Positions 1-6,669 of a stretch of DNA of 11,521 nucleotides are shown piece after piece. The DNA is taken from assembly GCA_937897985.1 (NCBI GenBank), contig CALCBD010000050.1:1-11521 (forward strand), written 5' to 3'. The DNA is from an uncultured Paludibacter sp. GTDB lineage: Bacteria; Bacteroidota; Bacteroidia; Bacteroidales; Paludibacteraceae. The position numbers and the translations under genes are program-made. Each line of letters opens with the position of its first letter. Position 1 is the stretch's first letter. Under the pieces are notes generated by a model. The model was not told the origin of the DNA. It did not search any database and saw nothing but the letters and a program-made list of their open reading frames with translations.

Positions 1-2307
1 CCCGAAGGCGGACAGGCAGTAACCATGGTGTACGACCTGCAGGGGAACAGAACCAGTCTGACTGACCCCGACACGGGAATCACCACCGACAAATACACAG
101 GATTCGGAGAACTGGACTGGGAAGAAATCACCGGGAAGGACAGTACAGTTGTTACCACCGATTATACATATTACCCGCTGACCGGCTTATTGGATACCCG
201 CACCTGTAACAACGAAACCACTACCTACGGATACGATGCTCTGTACCGGCTCGAAACCATCGAGATACCCGGAAAACACAAGCAAACCTTTACCTACGGC
301 AGTTTCGACCGCATATCCGCTGTTACCGAATTAATCGGGGGGAATAAAACTCTTGTCAAAGGCATAGGATACGACGGTTTTGGGCGGGTGAGCTCCGAAA
401 CCTTCAATTCGGGATATTATGTCGAAAATCATTACGATGACTATGGCAACCTTACCCTGGTGACCGATAAATACAACCGTACCATCTGGGAAGCCAAAGA
501 AGCCAATGTGCGTGGGCAGATTACAAAAGTACAGAAAGGAACAAAGGAAACCATTTACGGATACGACGATAGTAAAGGCCTGCTTTTGTCCATGACGGTA
601 CCGGGTGAAATAAGTTACGGATATACGTATAACACACAAAACAAACTTGAATACAAAACCGATTACCGCATCAATCAGAAGGAACATTACACCTACGATG
701 CCCAAAACCGTCTTACCAACTGGGATATACTTAACGCAACCACCAACGTTTGCCTCAAAGCCAATAGTGCTACATACGATGTGCCCGGCAATATTAAATC
801 AAAATCCGATTTGAATGTACCCAACGACGTGACCCTGAATTATGAGGAACCATTAAAGCCACACAAACTCACATCAATATCGGGAGTAACAAGTGCAATA
901 CCCGCCACAAGTTTAACGGTCACTTATACCGACTTCCGTAAAATGGAAAGTCTGACCGAGGGCAACAAAACCTACACGATAAGCTACGGAGTAGACGAAC
1001 AGCGGCGAAAAACAGAGTTTAAGGAGAACGGTGTAACGAAGCTCACCCGCTATTACCTCGGCGACTACGAAGAACAGACAGATGATGTTGGAAATACAAA
1101 AAAAATCCATTATCTTAGCGGCGGTTCGGTGATGATTAATACCAATGGTGTAGAGACACTTTATTACGGCTATACCGATTATCAGGGTTCGCTTATTGCG
1201 CTTGCCAACGAAAACGGAAATGTAGTACAACGCTTTGCTTACGATCCCTGGGGGGCACGCCGCAACCCTGCGAACTGGACATTGCCTGGAAGTCCCCCTG
1301 TGGGGGATTTAGGGGGCTTCAACCGTGGTTATACCGGTCACGAGCACATAGATGCTTTCGGCATTATCAATATGAACGGGCGTGTTTACGACCCGGCAAC
1401 GGCGCAGTTCTTCAGCCCCGATCCGTTTGTACAATCGCCCGGCGACTGGCAAAACTACAACCGTTATGCCTATTGCCTTAACAATCCGGTGATGTACACC
1501 GACCCGAGCGGGTATCAGTATGTGCAACAAGAAGAAGACACTAAATTCAAATGGAGTTTTCAGGATGAAATGGCACGTACTGAAAGAGAATTAGGATTAT
1601 TGAATGGTGGAAATACATCGATATATAGCTATTTATCGGCATTTAACAAAGCTTTTCAGAATGGCTATAAAAGTGATTTCACACAATTCATGAGAGATGT
1701 TGATAAACAGGCTTCAAACTCAGATTTTAATGGTCAGTTAACATTTAGTTATACGACTCAAGAGAAAAGTACAGCGAAATTTGGTAAAGAACGAATAGGT
1801 GATCTTGAATTTGTATTCACTGAATTTATTGTTTATCCTACTATCAAACACTCAATTACCATTAATTTATATAATGGGAGTAACGATTCAGAACAAGAGA
1901 ATAGTTATGATTGGGATGGTCTTATAAAATACTTAACTTACAAAAGTGGTGGACCTGCAACAATATTAAGCTTTACAGGCAAACTTGCACAACGAAATAT
2001 AATTACAAAATATAAATCTGGTGGTGATTTTTTAGAAACTTTGAAAGATTTTAAGAGTGTTGGGAAGTTAGGTTCTGTTGCTAATAAAATTGGATATATT
2101 GGATTAGGTGTTAATGCTTTACAAGTTGGCGTTGGCGCTTTAAATGGAACAAATAAAAATAGTGACTATTTACGGCTTGCAATAAATGTAGGTTTAACTC
2201 TTATTACTATATCTAATCCAATTGGAATTGTAGCCATAGGGATATATGGTGTTTTAGATTACTATTATGGAGACCAATTATGGAAAAGTTCAGGCATAGA
2301 TGATTAA
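1..2307 (+). CDS. Main RHS/YD-repeat polymorphic toxin, 3' part, with C-terminal toxin 1 (start lies upstream of the window)
   Basis: The frame is open from base 1, so the true start is upstream; residues are numbered from the first in-window Met codon at 25. YD repeats are visible at about residues 60-240 (for example YGYDALYRLETI, IGYDGFGRVSSE, YTYDAQNRLTNW). The RHS-associated core follows, with YYLGDYEEQ, DYQGSLIAL, YDPWGARRNP, GYTGHEHIDAFG and NGRVYDP, ending at DPSG (493-496). In the family the YD repeats form a shell around the toxin, and release occurs by self-cleavage near the DPxG motif; cleavage here is inferred. The tail (497-760) is AT-rich and unlike the core. Its first 34 residues are shared with toxin 2 at 3461. 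The rest is not recognised, but ends in a hydrophobic stretch (about 690-750). With a small membrane protein as next gene, a membrane-acting toxin is the best guess. Ends SSGIDD, without the terminal Trp of the other cassettes. Confidence 0.93.
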   Translation, partial: PEGGQAVTMVYDLQGNRTSLTDPDTGITTDKYTGFGELDWEEITGKDSTVVTTDYTYYPLTGLLDTRTCNNETTTYGYDALYRLETIEIPGKHKQTFTYGSFDRISAVTELIGGNKTLVKGIGYDGFGRVSSETFNSGYYVENHYDDYGNLTLVTDKYNRTIWEAKEANVRGQITKVQKGTKETIYGYDDSKGLLLSMTVPGEISYGYTYNTQNKLEYKTDYRINQKEHYTYDAQNRLTNWDILNATTNVCLKANSATYDVPGNIKSKSDLNVPNDVTLNYEEPLKPHKLTSISGVTSAIPATSLTVTYTDFRKMESLTEGNKTYTISYGVDEQRRKTEFKENGVTKLTRYYLGDYEEQTDDVGNTKKIHYLSGGSVMINTNGVETLYYGYTDYQGSLIALANENGNVVQRFAYDPWGARRNPANWTLPGSPPVGDLGGFNRGYTGHEHIDAFGIINMNGRVYDPATAQFFSPDPFVQSPGDWQNYNRYAYCLNNPVMYTDPSGYQYVQQEEDTKFKWSFQDEMARTERELGLLNGGNTSIYSYLSAFNKAFQNGYKSDFTQFMRDVDKQASNSDFNGQLTFSYTTQEKSTAKFGKERIGDLEFVFTEFIVYPTIKHSITINLYNGSNDSEQENSYDWDGLIKYLTYKSGGPATILSFTGKLAQRNIITKYKSGGDFLETLKDFKSVGKLGSVANKIGYIGLGVNALQVGVGALNGTNKNSDYLRLAINVGLTLITISNPIGIVAIGIYGVLDYYYGDQLWKSSGIDD
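1175..1394 (+). repeat. RHS core homology arm, main gene copy (pairs with 8035-8254)
   Basis: Covers DYQGSLIAL through NGRVYDP. Compared with 8035-8254 (offset 6860), about seven base differences were counted over 220 bases. The part from 1287 onward also matches 4701-4808. Confidence 0.9.
1289..1320. repeat. In-frame palindromic repeat within RHS core, copy 1
   Basis: GAAGTCCCCC at the left end pairs with GGGGGCTTC at the right end, one base short of a perfect inverted repeat, and an inner CCCCC-TGT-GGGGG can also pair. The sequence resembles a dispersed C/G-block palindrome I recall from Bacteroidota genomes. It is translated as part of PGSPPVGDLGGF, between RRNPANWTL and NRGYTGHEH, where RHS proteins normally have a short variable loop. 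Confidence 0.75.
1392..1612 (+). repeat. RHS tip homology arm, copy in the main gene (pairs with 3364-3584)
   Basis: Direct repeat of 221 bases, offset 1972. Only three differences were counted by eye (1402/3374, 1416/3388, 1601/3573). It spans the end of the RHS core through DPSG and 34 codons of the tail, ending at the codons for NGG, where toxin 1 and toxin 2 abruptly diverge. Long enough for homologous exchange of the tail. Confidence 0.92.
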
Positions 2308-2316
2308 AGGAGTATT

Positions 2317-2700
2317 ATGAAAAAAGTGTATCAATATTTATTTTATAAGTTATATTCTTATATGTTACGAACCCCAAATAAAACTAATGCTTTTGAAGGA
2401 GCGGTTGCATTAATTTCGATTATTGGAATATTTGTCTTGATGGACATTTTGGTAATTGTAGGTAAACTTATTTTTAACATAAACCATGTTTCAATGAATA
2501 TAATGATAGTTCCATGGCTTATTATTATGTTTTTTATCTATTTGATTAATAATATGTATTTTAAAAAGTACATAATATTAATCAAAGAGAGATTTGATAA
2601 TGAAAGTAATACTCAGAAATGGGTTGGAAGAATAATTGTATTTATTGTAGGATTTGGATCTGTAGGGTCCTTAATTTTAATAGGTTTATTACTGAAATAG
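2317..2700 (+). CDS. Small multi-pass membrane protein, probable immunity protein for toxin 1
   Basis: 127 residues. About three strong hydrophobic segments (about 29-52, 62-80 and 104-126) are separated by a charged loop with YFKKYIILIKERFDNES. It begins 9 bases after the RHS stop, which fits translational coupling and the usual toxin-then-immunity order. The start is supported by AAAGGAG at 2306-2312, four bases before the ATG; this is one of the few clear Shine-Dalgarno sequences in the window. It resembles the proteins at 2892 and 4295 in length, N-terminal Y/F-rich segment and the motif N-x-Y-(F/Y)-K-K before the charged loop. Inner-membrane immunity proteins of this kind are known for pore-forming toxins; the role here is inferred from position and topology. 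No enzyme motif is visible. Confidence 0.8.
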   Translation: MKKVYQYLFYKLYSYMLRTPNKTNAFEGAVALISIIGIFVLMDILVIVGKLIFNINHVSMNIMIVPWLIIMFFIYLINNMYFKKYIILIKERFDNESNTQKWVGRIIVFIVGFGSVGSLILIGLLLK

Positions 2701-2760
2701 CTTATGAAAAATCACATCAATGTTTTTTTTACATTCTGTCCAAACGGTTATATCAAACCT

Positions 2761-2842
2761 CCGTCCTCCCGGATATATAATTAAATGAGAGAATGGTTGC
2801 TCGTAGCTGGGATTTTTAATCACCTCAGACGTCCGCGAGATT
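2761..2842. repeat. Degenerate intergenic repeat, copy A
   Basis: Between two immunity genes. It shares GTCCTC-x-CGGATAT, a TAA/ATGAG stretch and TAGCTGGGATTT (2804-2815) with 3297-3378, at nearly equal spacing (41 and 43 bases between the first and last blocks). The block pattern looks like a decayed palindromic repeat of the REP type seen between genes in Bacteroidota. No transposase is nearby. The flanking bases 2701-2760 and 2843-2891 show nothing further. Confidence 0.5.
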
Positions 2843-2891
2843 TTGTAATTTAATTAAGGATATTCAGTTGGGCTGGGATAATTAATAAGTT

Positions 2892-3266
2892 ATGATGAAT
2901 TACTTTTTTTATAAAGACTATATGTTTAATAAATTAATTAAACATTCAGATTCGTTATATGTTTCAGCAATAATGATAAGTATTTTAGAATTTTCAAATT
3001 TATTTACCATTTATCTTATTATCAATAAGAATCTTTTACATTTAAATTCAAACCTGTTTATCGGGTTGATAATAGTGGTTGTTATTGGAATTTTCCAAAT
3101 TTCAGCAAATACAATTTATTATAAAAAAAATTGTAATCGTTTATGCGAAAAATACAAAGGAGAAACGTTAATAATTAAAATAATTGGCTATGTTTTTTAT
3201 GTTGTATATTTCATTGGTTCAGTTGTTTTGGTGTTATTTCTTGCTAAGAATGGGTATACTTCATAA
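2892..3266 (+). CDS. Orphan small membrane protein, probable immunity gene without its toxin
   Basis: 124 residues, starting at tandem ATG codons (2892 and 2895; either could be used, and no clear ribosome site is present). Hydrophobic segments lie at about 22-43, 54-73 and 96-118. Between the last two is NTIYYKKNCNRLCEKYKGE, matching in place and character the charged loop of the proteins at 2317 and 4295. All three look like diverged members of one family. Unlike the other two, no toxin tail lies directly upstream: the preceding 191 bases hold only a degenerate repeat. It is therefore probably an immunity gene left after loss of its toxin, or kept for protection against a related strain. 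Function is inferred from family likeness and location. Confidence 0.75.
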   Translation: MMNYFFYKDYMFNKLIKHSDSLYVSAIMISILEFSNLFTIYLIINKNLLHLNSNLFIGLIIVVVIGIFQISANTIYYKKNCNRLCEKYKGETLIIKIIGYVFYVVYFIGSVVLVLFLAKNGYTS

Positions 3267-3296
3267 GCAAATTTGCATCAAAAAAACTATAATACC

Positions 3297-3378
3297 CTGT
3301 CCTCACGGATATGTAAATAGATGAGCAAACAATCGCGCACATAGCTGGGATTTGCAATTCCATCCCGGCAACGTCGCA
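3297..3378. repeat. Degenerate intergenic repeat, copy B, running into the RHS tip duplicate
   Basis: Counterpart of the repeat at 2761-2842, sharing GTCCTCxCGGATAT and TAGCTGGGATTT (3342-3353). Its right end overlaps the first bases of the RHS tip duplicate that starts at 3364, so this repeat sits at the cassette joint. An in-frame TAA at 3314 closes the reading frame of the downstream toxin ORF. Confidence 0.5.
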
Positions 3379-3584
3379 GTTCTTCAGTCCCGATCCGTTT
3401 GTACAATCGCCCGGCGACTGGCAAAACTACAACCGTTATGCCTATTGCCTTAACAATCCGGTGATGTACACCGACCCGAGCGGGTATCAGTATGTGCAAC
3501 AAGAAGAAGACACTAAATTCAAATGGAGTTTTCAGGATGAAATGGCACGTACTGAAAGAGAATTAGGATTATGGAATGGTGGAA
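3364..3584 (+). repeat. RHS tip homology arm, displaced copy (pairs with 1392-1612)
   Basis: Displaced copy of the main gene's tip. Homology begins at CCCGGCAACG, directly beside the intergenic repeat, and ends after the shared ELGL-x-NGG segment, where a Leu codon in the main gene is Trp here. Confidence 0.92.
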
Positions 3585-4258
3585 TAACAAGTTGTAATGA
3601 TACATGGAATGGTTATATCTCTGCCAAATCAAAAGGTTGGTTAGGAAGCTACTCTGATTTTCAACAAATAGCTGATAAACAAACAAGTAACCCCAGCTTT
3701 GATGGCACAATTGTAGTTCATACCTTTTTAAACTTTAAAATGAAAGATGAAGTGGGTGTGACTTCAAAAATTGCTACAACAATAAAAGTTATACTTGGAG
3801 GTTCAAATAATGGAGAAAATACTTCATTAAAGGAAAGAAATGGGAATAAAAATGATTATGTTGGTGTTTTATCAAATATAACTAATACAGTTGGAATATC
3901 TGCCAGTACATATAAAAATATATTACCTATTATTAAGTATCCATTAATCACAAAACATTGGGGTAATATAAATCTAACCGGTGGTATATTAATAGGGAGA
4001 ATTGGATTTGGTGCAAATTTAATTAATACTGCTAGTTCTGCATATAATCTCTATGATAAATTGAGTATTGAACATTCTGTAGATGCTTTATTTACTGGCA
4101 TAAGTTGGTTTCCAATTTACGGAGATTTTGTAAATGGTTTATATTTATGTGGAAAAGGTCAAGTAAGTCTTAGACAAGAAAATATCCTTAATAACAGACC
4201 AGTTGAATATCAGAATTATATTCCAGCAACAGGTGATGTATGGAATTATTCATGGTAA
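3461..4258 (+). CDS. Displaced RHS tip with C-terminal toxin 2 (probably silent cassette)
   Basis: The frame is open from 3317 (after TAA at 3314), but the first start-like codons are GTG 3461 and ATG 3464, both inside the copied RHS tip (VMYTDPSG). The start is therefore probably not a real initiation site, and the ORF looks like a silent tip. DPSG is at residues 5-8. The next 34 residues match toxin 1, and weaker likeness continues through SDFxQxxxxxDKQxSN. The rest is not recognised. It carries hydrophobic, Gly-containing stretches (about 155-185 and 200-225) and ends NYSW. The downstream membrane immunity protein suggests a membrane-acting toxin. The stop is part of ATGGTAA at 4252-4258. 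Recombination through the 221-base arm would place this tail on the main gene. Confidence 0.8.
   Translation: MMYTDPSGYQYVQQEEDTKFKWSFQDEMARTERELGLWNGGITSCNDTWNGYISAKSKGWLGSYSDFQQIADKQTSNPSFDGTIVVHTFLNFKMKDEVGVTSKIATTIKVILGGSNNGENTSLKERNGNKNDYVGVLSNITNTVGISASTYKNILPIIKYPLITKHWGNINLTGGILIGRIGFGANLINTASSAYNLYDKLSIEHSVDALFTGISWFPIYGDFVNGLYLCGKGQVSLRQENILNNRPVEYQNYIPATGDVWNYSW
4252..4258 (+). other. ATGGTAA at toxin 2 stop, without an attached immunity ORF
   Basis: The last Trp codon and stop of toxin 2 form ATGGTAA, as in three other cassettes. Here the ATG opens a frame of only seven codons, and the immunity gene starts at 4295 instead. Confidence 0.6.
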
Positions 4259-4294
4259 GTTCATTAAGAATGTAAATATATTAAGATTAAAAGT

Positions 4295-4684
4295 ATGAAA
4301 TTATTTAAATTTTATGATTACATCTTTTTTCGATTATCATCATTTTATGCAAAGCAACATGGTAATGAAAATCGTTTTGGATCAATGGTTCTGTTGAGTT
4401 TTACTCAAAGTTCAAATTTTATTTTAATTGGAAGCTTGATCCTGATAATTTTAAATAAATCGATTAAGATTCCATATTTAATTATAGTACTTTTAAGTAT
4501 TACTTTTTTTTATATTTTTAATACCATACGTTATAAATATTTTGTATCATTTCAAGACCTTTATGAGAGATGGAAAAACGAAAATGTATCAGAAAGACTT
4601 AAAAAAGGTATTTACATTATGTTGTTTTTATTTCTATCTCTATTATTGTCTCCAATTATCGCACATTTTGGAGTAGTTAATTAA
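4295..4684 (+). CDS. Small multi-pass membrane protein, probable immunity protein for toxin 2
   Basis: 129 residues; starts 36 bases after the toxin 2 stop. Hydrophobic segments lie at about 28-50, 56-74 and 104-126. After the second comes NTIRYKYFVSFQDLYERWKN, equivalent to the NxxYxKK charged loop in the proteins at 2317 and 2892. The N-terminus (MKLFKFYDYIFFRLSSFY) again has the aromatic Y/F-rich pattern of this family. Sequence identity among the three is low, as expected if each protects against a different toxin. An inner-membrane location is predicted; the immunity role is inferred from order and family likeness. Confidence 0.8.
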   Translation: MKLFKFYDYIFFRLSSFYAKQHGNENRFGSMVLLSFTQSSNFILIGSLILIILNKSIKIPYLIIVLLSITFFYIFNTIRYKYFVSFQDLYERWKNENVSERLKKGIYIMLFLFLSLLLSPIIAHFGVVN

Positions 4685-4700
4685 TCCGTTGATATACTAA

Positions 4701-4838
4701 TGGAAGTCCCCCTGTGGGGGATTTAGGGGGCTTCAACCGTGGTTATACCGGTCACGAGCACATAGATGCTTTCGGCATTATCAACATGAACGGGCGCGTT
4801 TATGACCCACTTACGGCAATGTTCTTCTCGCCCGACCC
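4701..4838 (+). repeat. RHS tip homology arm of cassette 3 (identical to 8147-8284)
   Basis: 138 bases with no difference seen against 8147-8284 (offset 3446). The first 108 bases also match 1287-1394 of the main gene with three differences. Homology to the main gene starts two bases before the palindromic repeat. Confidence 0.9.
4703..4734. repeat. In-frame palindromic repeat, copy 2, at a cassette edge
   Basis: Same 32-base palindrome as at 1289-1320. Here it lies at the very start of the RHS homology, so the upstream end of the displaced tip coincides with the palindrome. Confidence 0.75.
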
Positions 4839-5946
4839 CTACCTGCAGGCGCCGGGTGATTGGTTGAATTATAACCGCTACGGCTATTGCATGAATAACC
4901 CATTCAGGTATACTGATCCGAGCGGAAATGTGTCGGAGATAAGCCGGTTTTTCAGAGACAATTCAAACACAATAATTACTACTGCTGTTTCAATTGGAGT
5001 ATTTGCAGGTGTGTTTATTGCAACAGGTGGTCTCGGGGCTCCACTTGCAGCCGGGATTTATTCATCAATAGCATCAGGAGCTACATCAGCAACATTGGGC
5101 ACGGCAATGAATGGAGGAAGTTTTGGTGATTGCTTTTTAGCCGGGACAAAAGGCGGAATTTTTGGAGGTATGAGAGGCATGGCTTCAGCAGGGATAGGTG
5201 ATATTTTTCAGGGAGCCGGTTTTTGGAATGAACTGGGTAGTGCAGGTGCTCACTCTTTATCTGAGGGTACAATATCAATGTTAAGTGGTGGCGATTTCTG
5301 GCAAGGCGCAGCTTCGGGAGCTTTAAGTTCACTTGGTGGTTCGGCAGCACAGGGTCTGGGTATACATGGCTTGGGCATGGTTGGTGTTTCTGCTGCTTTG
5401 GGTGGGGTAGGTGCATATATTGGAGGAGCCCGTAGTACCGAGGAAATACTTTATGGTATGGCTGTTGGAGCTGTAGTTGGGATGTTGAATCATTATTTGC
5501 ATGAAAGAATTGCAAAGCACTTTATAAATCGAAGTGAGGGATATGAATATATGTATAAAAATTCAATTGATAAAAATGGTAATGCGATTCGTGAAGTTGC
5601 AGGATGGAATTTAAGCGACGGAGGTGTAGTGGTGCTACCATTTGAAAGAAACGGTAAAGATTTCTCCGAATGGAAATCACTGCCAATCTATAAAACAAAA
5701 ACCGGAAGGCTTTATTTGCAATTCAATGGTAATAAACACTTCATTGAATCATTCATTCATACACATTTAATTGAATGGAATAATCCAAAAAATCCAATTG
5801 GGATTAGTGGTTCGGATTTAAAACTTATTCAACTACTCAAACAACCAATACAGATTATTTATCGTAACCGAATTATTTACTCTGTAGATGGAACATATAA
5901 TCATAGTTTTAATACTTACAATTATAATACTGTAGGGTCATGGTAA
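4714..5946 (+). CDS. Displaced RHS tip with Gly-rich linker and JAB-like metallopeptidase toxin
   Basis: The frame opens after TGA at 4690. The only early start is GTG 4714, inside the palindromic repeat, so this is probably a silent tip. RHS tip residues 1-71 (GYTGHEHIDAFG, NGRVYDPLTAMF, DPSG at 68-71). A Gly/Ala-rich hydrophobic linker (about 85-260) is common before RHS toxins in Bacteroidota. The toxin (about 265-410) shows a JAB/JAMM-like set: E294 in REVAGW, H349-T-H351, then S365-x-x-D368. In JAMM enzymes Glu, two His and Asp form the zinc site. I recall the YEYM...NS and VVVLPF context from JAB-like RHS toxins. The usual Pro after HxH is Leu here. The tail ends VGSW, and its stop overlaps the next gene's ATG. 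The JAB fold is seen by motif only; substrate unknown. Confidence 0.8.
   Translation: MGDLGGFNRGYTGHEHIDAFGIINMNGRVYDPLTAMFFSPDPYLQAPGDWLNYNRYGYCMNNPFRYTDPSGNVSEISRFFRDNSNTIITTAVSIGVFAGVFIATGGLGAPLAAGIYSSIASGATSATLGTAMNGGSFGDCFLAGTKGGIFGGMRGMASAGIGDIFQGAGFWNELGSAGAHSLSEGTISMLSGGDFWQGAASGALSSLGGSAAQGLGIHGLGMVGVSAALGGVGAYIGGARSTEEILYGMAVGAVVGMLNHYLHERIAKHFINRSEGYEYMYKNSIDKNGNAIREVAGWNLSDGGVVVLPFERNGKDFSEWKSLPIYKTKTGRLYLQFNGNKHFIESFIHTHLIEWNNPKNPIGISGSDLKLIQLLKQPIQIIYRNRIIYSVDGTYNHSFNTYNYNTVGSW
4986..5136 (+). repeat. Gly-rich linker homology arm, copy in cassette 3 (pairs with 6519-6669)
   Basis: 151-base direct repeat, offset 1533, with three base differences counted. Encodes VSIGVFAGVFIATGGLG and the following Ala/Ser/Gly-rich stretch to GDCF. 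It lies downstream of the RHS core, so it forms a second possible exchange point. Confidence 0.9.
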
Positions 5947-6491
5947 CAAAGAAAATTATTATTACATTACTCACTCTTTTTCTTTTACTTTCTTGTATTC
6001 AGCAAGAAAAGGGAAAAATGGAAATTTTGGAAATTAATAATAGTGAGTTAAAAAAAGAAATTAGTAGTTTTATTCAACGGTTGGATACTACACTTGAATA
6101 TAAATATGTTATGTGGGCTGATTGTAATGAAATCAATGATTCAGTATTTGAGTATTTAATATATCCCAACTCTACTTTTGGCTTCCTTAACGTTGATCCT
6201 TTTCATTTTGTTTGTTCAGTAGATAAACGGCCAGTCTTTTTTGCAATGAAGAGTCTTTCAAGAGTTGGTTGCGAGAGTCCATTTTTCAAACTGAAACAAG
6301 AAGTTGTAATGGACCTGATAAAACGAGAATTCCCTGAAGAATATAATGATTTAATGAAATTGAAAGATAATGAATTATATTTGCCGTTTGTTCACAAAGA
6401 GTACCCAGAAACACTTATCTTAGTTTTCACAAACGGAAAATTGACTGAGAAAAAAATAGGACATGGGCTTTTAGATCGAGAATCGAGATAA
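5940..6491 (+). CDS. Lipoprotein, probable immunity protein for the JAB-like toxin
   Basis: 183 residues. The ATG lies inside the toxin's final Trp-stop (ATGGTAA), giving a 7-base overlap and likely translational coupling. The N-terminus has KK, a hydrophobic run and a lipobox (LLLSC, Cys19), so a lipid-anchored periplasmic or outer-membrane protein is predicted. It shares with the protein at 10179 the features LxKEIxxxI, a beta-like FGFLNVDP region, FPEEY and a closing T-x-KKI segment. The toxins upstream of the two genes are also related, which supports cognate toxin/immunity pairs. No enzyme motif was seen. The C-terminus (LLDRESR) is encoded by repeated ATCGAG units continuing past the stop to about 6503. 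Confidence 0.8.
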   Translation: MVTKKIIITLLTLFLLLSCIQQEKGKMEILEINNSELKKEISSFIQRLDTTLEYKYVMWADCNEINDSVFEYLIYPNSTFGFLNVDPFHFVCSVDKRPVFFAMKSLSRVGCESPFFKLKQEVVMDLIKREFPEEYNDLMKLKDNELYLPFVHKEYPETLILVFTNGKLTEKKIGHGLLDRESR

Positions 6492-6518
6492 TTGAAATCG
6501 AGAAACAGGTTCGGGGGT

Positions 6519-6669
6519 TGTTTCAATTGGAGTATTTGCAGGTGTGTTTATTGCAACAGGTGGTCTCGGGGCTCCACTTGCAGCCGGGATTTATTCATCA
6601 ATAGCATCAGGAGCTACATCAGCTACATTGGGCACGGCATTGAATGGAGGAAGTTTTGGAGATTGCTTT
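6519..6669 (+). repeat. Gly-rich linker homology arm, copy in cassette 4 (pairs with 4986-5136)
   Basis: Displaced copy that begins abruptly at 6519 without any RHS core in front, and ends at GATTGCTTT, where the two linkers diverge in sequence though not in character. Confidence 0.9.

Noticed and set aside
331..705. Minus-strand ORF of 124 codons inside the YD repeats
   Set aside because: It is antisense to the strongly supported RHS frame and reads as a low-complexity V/I/F-rich shadow without a start context.
1289..1320. The C/G palindrome as a transcription terminator
   Set aside because: It lies inside the open RHS frame in all three copies and is not followed by a T-run.
1309..1530. 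Minus-strand ORF repeated at 3287-3502
   Set aside because: The repetition simply follows from duplication of the RHS tip on the other strand.
2701..2891. A transposase or RNA gene in the gap around the orphan immunity gene
   Set aside because: No transposase ORF, tRNA-like fold or rRNA sequence was seen; only the degenerate repeat is supported.
5081..5515. Minus-strand ORFs opposite the Gly-rich linker
   Set aside because: Antisense shadows of Gly/Ala codons, rich in His, Pro, Gln and Leu; no domain seen.
6470..6503. Three ATCGAG units as a possible regulatory or CRISPR-like repeat
   Set aside because: Too short, irregularly spaced and partly coding; it may only be junction debris.
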